Shown here piece after piece: positions 60,087-64,000 of a stretch of DNA of 64,000 nucleotides; position 1 is the stretch's first letter; each line of letters opens with the position of its first letter. The notes under the pieces are model-generated. The model was given only the letters and a program-made list of their open reading frames with translations, was not told the DNA's origin and searched no databases. The stretch is taken from contig JAIRVF010000053.1 in NCBI GenBank assembly GCA_031254035.1, forward strand, positions 62,001-126,000. Direction: 5' to 3'. Made by a program: the position numbers and the translations under genes. The stretch is from Paenibacillus sp. (GTDB taxonomy: Bacteria; Bacillota; Bacilli; Paenibacillales; Paenibacillaceae).

Positions 60087-60754
60087 TGTGGGGATTTGAT
60101 TTTTCGCAACTGGATTGGAATGAAATCAGCACAGCTAGCGTAGATACTCTGAAAATGCTTGGTGCCTCGGCGCTCTTTACATTCATCCTTGGTCTGCCGT
60201 TAGGCGTGCTGCTGTATCAGACCTCGCGTTCTACAACCGGATGGGTGCGCGCGATATATGCCGTATTATCCGTGATTGTGAATATATTGAGATCCGTGCC
60301 ATTCATCATCCTGATTGTGGCGCTGATTCCGTTCACGGTTTCGATTGTCGGGGTATCCTACGGGGTTTTGGGAACGATCCCGCCGCTCGTCATCGGGGCC
60401 GCACCGTTTTTCGCAAGGCTGGTGGAAACGTCGCTGCGCGAGGTGGACCGTGGTGTTCTGGAAGCCGCGCAATCCATGGGCGCCTCAACCTGGCAGGTCA
60501 TCATGAAAGTGCTGATCCCAGAGGCAAGACCGGGCCTGCTTGCAGGTATTACAATTACGGTCGTGACGCTGGTATCCTACACAGCAATGTCCGGAATGGT
60601 TGGTGGAGGCGGTCTGGGGGATCTGGCGATCCGATATGGATATTACCGTTACCAGAAGGAAGTTATGATTATCTCTGTGTTGTTTATGATCATTTTGGTG
60701 CAGATCCTGCAGATGGCGGGCGACCGGCTCGTCAAGCATTTTACACGCAAGTGA
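60086..60754 (+). CDS. metI: Methionine ABC transporter permease
   Basis: A 222-residue membrane protein with five helices. The EAA loop is seen as REVDRGVLEAAQSMGASTWQ, the ATPase contact site; SVPFIILIVALIPFT and GMVGGGGLGDLAIRYGYYRYQ are MetI blocks. ATG 60086 shares a base with the metN stop. Confidence 0.95.
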   Translation: MWGFDFSQLDWNEISTASVDTLKMLGASALFTFILGLPLGVLLYQTSRSTTGWVRAIYAVLSVIVNILRSVPFIILIVALIPFTVSIVGVSYGVLGTIPPLVIGAAPFFARLVETSLREVDRGVLEAAQSMGASTWQVIMKVLIPEARPGLLAGITITVVTLVSYTAMSGMVGGGGLGDLAIRYGYYRYQKEVMIISVLFMIILVQILQMAGDRLVKHFTRK

Positions 60755-60896
60755 TTGCCCATTGCAGGTAAATCCGACTTTCGGATGTTTATAGGAAAGC
60801 TTCGCTTAAGCATGATTTTCCCTAGAGAAAACAGTCATGTGCGGAGTTTTCTAAGAATAAATCTTATTAAATTGATAAACTTAAGGGGGATTTACG

Positions 60897-61733
60897 ATGA
60901 AAAAAGGATTGTTTGCTTTGCTAAGTCTAATTCTGGTCGTGGCGCTTGCCGCTTGCGGAAACAAAAATGCTGAGGAAAAACCTGCAGCAGGAAGCGAGGG
61001 CAAGGAGGTCAAACCCGTAACGCTGACAGTTGGAGCTACCGCTGTACCGCATGCAGAAATTTTGAAGCATATTCAACCTGCGCTTGAAAAAGAAGGCGTA
61101 AAACTCGAAATCAAGGAATTTTCCGATTACGTACAGCCGAATGTCCAGACATTCCAAAAGCAGCTTGATGCGAACTTCTTCCAGCACCAGCCTTACCTTG
61201 ACGATGAGAACAGCACCCGCAAGATGGACCTTGTATCCGTTGTAGCCGTACATGTCGAACCACTTGGCGCATATTCCAAAAAGCATAAATCCATCGATGA
61301 GATCCCTGACGGCGCCATAGTTGGCATTCCGAACGACAAAACCAATGGCGGTCGCGCGCTGAGCCTGCTGGAGAAAAACGGCCTGATTAAGCTGAAAGAA
61401 GCGAACATGATCAAGGCAACGGTAAAAGACATCGTGGAAAATCCGAAAAATATTAAAATCAAAGAATCTGATGCTGCTATGCTGCCGCGCCAACTGGCCG
61501 AATTCGATCTTGCCGTCATCAACACGAACTATGCCCTGGATGCAGGCATTGACCCGCTGAAAGAAGCATTGTTTATGGAAGACAAGGATAACCCGTATGC
61601 CAACATTCTTGTAGCCCGTCCGGACAACAAGGACTCCGACGCTATGAAGAAGCTGGTTGCGGCCCTGACCTCCGACGATGTGAAGAAATTTATCGAAGAT
61701 CAATACAAAGGTGCCATTATCCCGGCCTTCTAA
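60897..61733 (+). CDS. metQ: Methionine-binding lipoprotein
   Basis: A 278-residue lipoprotein of the NlpA/MetQ family that delivers methionine to MetNI. Lipobox ALAAC (about residue 20), then VTLTVGATAVPHAEIL, FFQHQPYLDDEN, IGIPNDKTNGGRALSLL and NPYANILVARPDN, all family landmarks. ATG 60897 follows AAGGGGG. Last gene of the SAM-riboswitch operon. Confidence 0.95.
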   Translation: MKKGLFALLSLILVVALAACGNKNAEEKPAAGSEGKEVKPVTLTVGATAVPHAEILKHIQPALEKEGVKLEIKEFSDYVQPNVQTFQKQLDANFFQHQPYLDDENSTRKMDLVSVVAVHVEPLGAYSKKHKSIDEIPDGAIVGIPNDKTNGGRALSLLEKNGLIKLKEANMIKATVKDIVENPKNIKIKESDAAMLPRQLAEFDLAVINTNYALDAGIDPLKEALFMEDKDNPYANILVARPDNKDSDAMKKLVAALTSDDVKKFIEDQYKGAIIPAF

Positions 61734-61768
61734 GCAGCAACCCCAAAATGTAATGCTATGCTGCTACT

Positions 61769-61803
61769 AATCCGCGCAGGCGATCCCGCCTGCGCGGATT
61801 TTT
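61769..61803 (+). terminator. Terminator of metNIQ
   Basis: AATCCGCGCAGGCG and CGCCTGCGCGGATT are perfectly inverted around ATCC, followed by TTT. The rest of 61734-62045 (312 bases) shows no gene. Confidence 0.95.
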
Positions 61804-62045
61804 GGATTTTCAAGCAGTTCGAGCGGCTTCTTGGTCATTGGTGCGGCAAGTTGTGGGACACCATCAAATCTTTTATACTATAAGAGGTAGTTCATGTACT
61901 ATAACCATAAGAAAATTTTAGGACTCGCGAAAATTCCAGTAGTCTTACCACAGCAGTTAACGCACGGAATATAAGAATTCACATATATTGAATGATTCAC
62001 TGAGGTGTTGATCATTCATGCAAACGGATAGAGAGGGGGAATATC

Positions 62046-62828
62046 GTGAAGGACAAAATCGCCTTAATTACGGGCAGCGCGAAGGGGCTTGGAAAAATGA
62101 CTGCGCTTACGCTGGCGGATCTGGGCTGCGACATTGCGCTTAACTATGTTCACAGCCGGAAAGAAGCGGAAGAACTACAGCAAAGGATTGAAGAGATGGG
62201 TGTGCGCTGTATTGCCGTTCAAGCGGATATTTCAGATAGCGCGCAGATTGAAGAGCTGGTACGGCAAGTGGAGTCGAGACTTGGGAGCGCGGACATTGTG
62301 GTAAACAATGCGGGACCTTTTATCCGTGAAAGAAGACTTTTCTCGGAGTATACCAAAGAAGAAATTCTGTCGTTGATTCAGGGGAATCTGGTAGGCACGA
62401 TGCTGCTAGATCATCTGGTGCTGCCGGCAATGCGCCACAAAAAATGGGGGCGTATTATTCATTTCGGATACGGCCATGCCGCAGAAGCGAGAGCCTGGCC
62501 GCACCGGGCGGTTTATGCCGCTGCCAAAACAGGGCTCGTCTCCTTCACCAAGACGCTGGCAGTGGAAGAGGCGCCCTTCGGGATTACGGTGAACATGGTG
62601 TGCCCGGGCGACATTCGCGGCAGCAACAAGGAGAAGTCCATTGCAGAGGTCACCGGGCTGGAAGATGGGGAGACGCCCCGCGGTAGACCAGGAAGCGGAG
62701 AAGACATCGCGCGGGTCATCCGGTATTTATGCCATGATGAATCAGACTTCATTACCGGGAATATTATGGATGTCTCAGGAGGGCTCGATCCGATCCGGCC
62801 ATGGATTGAGCCGACCAACCACAAATAA
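62046..62828 (+). CDS. SDR-family protein with altered active site (YtkK-like)
   Basis: A 260-residue short-chain dehydrogenase fold. The nucleotide motif is TGSAKGLGK and NNAG is intact, so cofactor binding is likely. The catalytic serine position is not Ser: the strand reads RIIHFGYGHA, while Tyr-Lys remains as VYAAAKTG. In B. subtilis YtkK, as I recall, the same segment also deviates. Reductase activity is therefore uncertain; a degenerate or regulatory role is possible. GTG 62046 follows GAGAGGGGGA. Single gene. Confidence 0.87.
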   Translation: MKDKIALITGSAKGLGKMTALTLADLGCDIALNYVHSRKEAEELQQRIEEMGVRCIAVQADISDSAQIEELVRQVESRLGSADIVVNNAGPFIRERRLFSEYTKEEILSLIQGNLVGTMLLDHLVLPAMRHKKWGRIIHFGYGHAAEARAWPHRAVYAAAKTGLVSFTKTLAVEEAPFGITVNMVCPGDIRGSNKEKSIAEVTGLEDGETPRGRPGSGEDIARVIRYLCHDESDFITGNIMDVSGGLDPIRPWIEPTNHK

Positions 62829-62865
62829 CGGCAAGTACAAAATAACCCCACTTCTATAATCTCAA

Positions 62866-62902
62866 AAAAAAGCCCTGCTCTTCTTTACCGAAGTGCAGGA
62901 CT
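62866..62902 (-). terminator. Terminator of the nifU-like gene
   Basis: On the minus strand AGTCCTGCACTTC pairs with GAAGAGCAGGGCT, followed by TTTTTTTT. It lies just beyond the 62929 stop. Confidence 0.85.
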
Positions 62903-62928
62903 CTTGCGTTGCAAGTTATTAAATGGGA

Positions 62929-63174
62929 TTAGAATACTTGGACAACTTCGCTGATTCCGTCAACTTCCTCAACGAGGGCGCGTTCAATCCCGGCTTTGAG
63001 TGTAATGGTGGAGCTTGGGCAGCTACCGCATGCACCCATCAATTTCAATTTCACGATGCCGTCTTCCACGTCAACCAGTTCCACGTCACCGCCATCGCGC
63101 TGAAGGAACGGGCGAAGCTTATCCAGCACTTCTAATACCTCATCATACATGGTGCTTTGTGCGTTTTCGCTCAT
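62929..63174 (-). CDS. NifU-domain iron-sulfur carrier (YutI-like)
   Basis: An 81-residue NifU C-terminal-type domain that carries and delivers [4Fe-4S] clusters. The two ligand cysteines are in [15 protein letters not shown] (CxxC). [18 protein letters not shown] is the other family signature. ATG 63174 has AAAGGAG upstream at nine bases; the TTG before it overlaps that site. Divergent from yuzB, as in Bacillus. Confidence 0.93.
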   Translation of the reverse strand: MSENAQSTMYDEVLEVLDKLRPFLQRDGGDVELVDVEDGIVKLKLMGACGSCPSSTITLKAGIERALVEEVDGISEVVQVF

Positions 63175-63333
63175 TAGTTTCAACTCCTTTCAATAATGAT
63201 TATTATATTACAAACTAAGATAAAATAAAATGGCTATGTCTGCTCGGATCCATGAAGGCGTTGATATTATCTGCAGCCGCCGCTAAACTAAGGATAGTCC
63301 TTCATTCATTTCAAGTGAAGCAGGTGATTATAA

Positions 63334-63588
63334 GTGAGACCCATCATCGAATTCTGTACGAACAATATGCATTTCGGAACTGATGAAATTATGGACAATT
63401 TGATGGAAAACCCAGATTATGATGTTATAGAATATGGCTGCCTAGGCAATTGCGGCCAATGCTTTATGATGCCTTTCGCCATGGTAAATGGCGAATTTAT
63501 CGACGCAGACAGCGCGGATAAGCTGTATGAAGCCATCATGGCGAAAATAAAAGAACTCGAGGCTTGGGACAGCCTCGAGTTGGATTAG
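63334..63588 (+). CDS. yuzB: YuzB-family (DUF1450) protein
   Basis: An 84-residue protein with the family cysteines: EFCTNN at the start and YGCLGNCGQCFMMPFA in the middle, a pattern resembling a metal or thioredoxin-like ferredoxin fold. Function unknown. GTG 63334 with GCAGGTG upstream. It converges with the ndh gene, overlapping by 4 bases, and its last coding bases contain the hairpin that likely terminates ndh. Confidence 0.93.
   Translation: MRPIIEFCTNNMHFGTDEIMDNLMENPDYDVIEYGCLGNCGQCFMMPFAMVNGEFIDADSADKLYEAIMAKIKELEAWDSLELD
63545..63581 (-). terminator. ndh terminator embedded antisense in yuzB
   Basis: On the minus strand AACTCGAGGCT (63581-63571) and AGCCTCGAGTT (63564-63554) are perfectly inverted, followed by CTTTTATTTT. 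It starts 4 bases after the ndh stop and lies wholly in the yuzB coding region. Confidence 0.75.
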
Positions 63589-64000
63589 CCGAAATGGCGT
63601 CTGGACTTCCAGAGCACCCCGCTCTTCAGGAGACGGGGTACTCTTCCTTTTACGGAGGTTTTTCCCATCAATCCGAAACCAGCTTTTTTGCCGAGCGAGC
63701 CGAGTGTACCTCTCAGGCGAATATTATGAAGCTTTGGCGTGTCCCCGCGCCACAGAGCATGCACAACATCAGCCACCTGCTCGGCCTGAGCGCCTGCGGC
63801 TTGCGCGCTTGGCGCGAAAGGAATGCTTGCGCAATCACCAATGACATACACGTCAGGATAATCCGGAATTTGGGAGTATGAATTCAAAAGAATACGTCCG
63901 CCTGAATCCTTCGGCACATTCAGATCCTGAACGACTTTAACTGGCTGAATTCCCCCCGTCCAAACGGTAGCGTTCGTATAAATCGCCTCATCTCCATTGT
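63585..64000 (-). CDS. Type II NADH dehydrogenase / FAD-dependent oxidoreductase (C-terminal part)
   Basis: The last 138 codons of a two-dinucleotide-binding flavoprotein; the 5' part lies beyond the right edge. NATVWTGGIQPVKVV and DVYVIGDCAS (FAD-binding) are the late motifs of YutJ/Ndh. The enzyme passes electrons from NADH to menaquinone, feeding the Qox oxidase. The stop is at 63585, convergent with yuzB; an internal GTG at 63917 is not the start, as the frame is open to the edge. Confidence 0.9.
   Translation of the reverse strand, partial: NGDEAIYTNATVWTGGIQPVKVVQDLNVPKDSGGRILLNSYSQIPDYPDVYVIGDCASIPFAPSAQAAGAQAEQVADVVHALWRGDTPKLHNIRLRGTLGSLGKKAGFGLMGKTSVKGRVPRLLKSGVLWKSRRHFG

Overview
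The window looks like a chromosomal segment of a Paenibacillus-type Firmicute. The signs are strong AAAGGAGG-like ribosome binding sites, many TTG and GTG starts, intrinsic terminators after most operons, an aa3 quinol oxidase operon of Bacillus type, an S-box (SAM-I) riboswitch, and Bacillales family proteins (DUF2515/YppC, YtgP-like flippase, YuzB, DUF1641, CtaA). The genus is inferred from the gene families and the repeat-rich intergenic regions; no rRNA is present to confirm it. No tRNA, rRNA, prophage, intact insertion sequence or CRISPR array was seen.

Layout. 1-2.9 kb: two ABC exporter modules, the second with a YtrA-type GntR regulator, then a remnant repeat. 3.2-6.2 kb: an RpiR regulator, a mismatch-specific uracil-DNA glycosylase, a broken Old Yellow Enzyme gene and a FG-GAP/TPR-like protein. 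6.3-10.1 kb (minus): qoxABCD. 10.5-15.3 kb: a HAD hydrolase, a DUF2339 membrane protein, a sugar-permease remnant and an AEC transporter. 15.6-20.3 kb: an unknown protein, then a FadR-type regulator divergent from glcD-glcF (2-hydroxy-acid oxidation). 20.3-24.9 kb: PatB-type lyase, TraX-like protein, TIM-barrel-like protein and an SDR. 25.2-33.3 kb: a formate island with formate dehydrogenase, DUF1641, DUF2294, FdhD, MoaA, a FocA-type channel and a LysR regulator. 33.3-46 kb: small regulators, the YeiH and TauE transporters, a histidine kinase, RidA, an Lrp regulator, an Fsr-like MFS pump, an AIM24 protein and unknowns. 46.8-51.3 kb: two tandem class B penicillin-binding proteins. 51.6-57.8 kb: Cof phosphatase, DUF456, a lipid flippase, DUF2515, a thioredoxin and heme A synthase. 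58-62.8 kb: a HEPN-like protein, the SAM riboswitch with metNIQ, and an atypical SDR. 62.9-64 kb: NifU, YuzB and a type II NADH dehydrogenase cut by the edge.

How the genes work together. CtaA should make the heme A used by the Qox oxidase. The YuzB neighbour Ndh and the Qox oxidase are both quinone-linked respiratory parts. FdhD and MoaA should supply the sulfurated molybdenum cofactor of the FdhF enzyme, and FocA should move formate.

The most interesting signals are non-coding. The fdhF and focA genes each sit behind a promoter, a leader of about 110-170 nt and an intrinsic terminator, an arrangement typical of attenuation or riboswitch control; I could not match either leader to a known class. 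A family of exactly 99-bp palindromic elements occurs three times, plus a 41-bp short form, and one copy supplies the last codons and stop of a penicillin-binding protein gene. At least three further dispersed repeat families are present. A T7-interrupted small ORF at 38433 and a terminator embedded antisense in yuzB are smaller curiosities.
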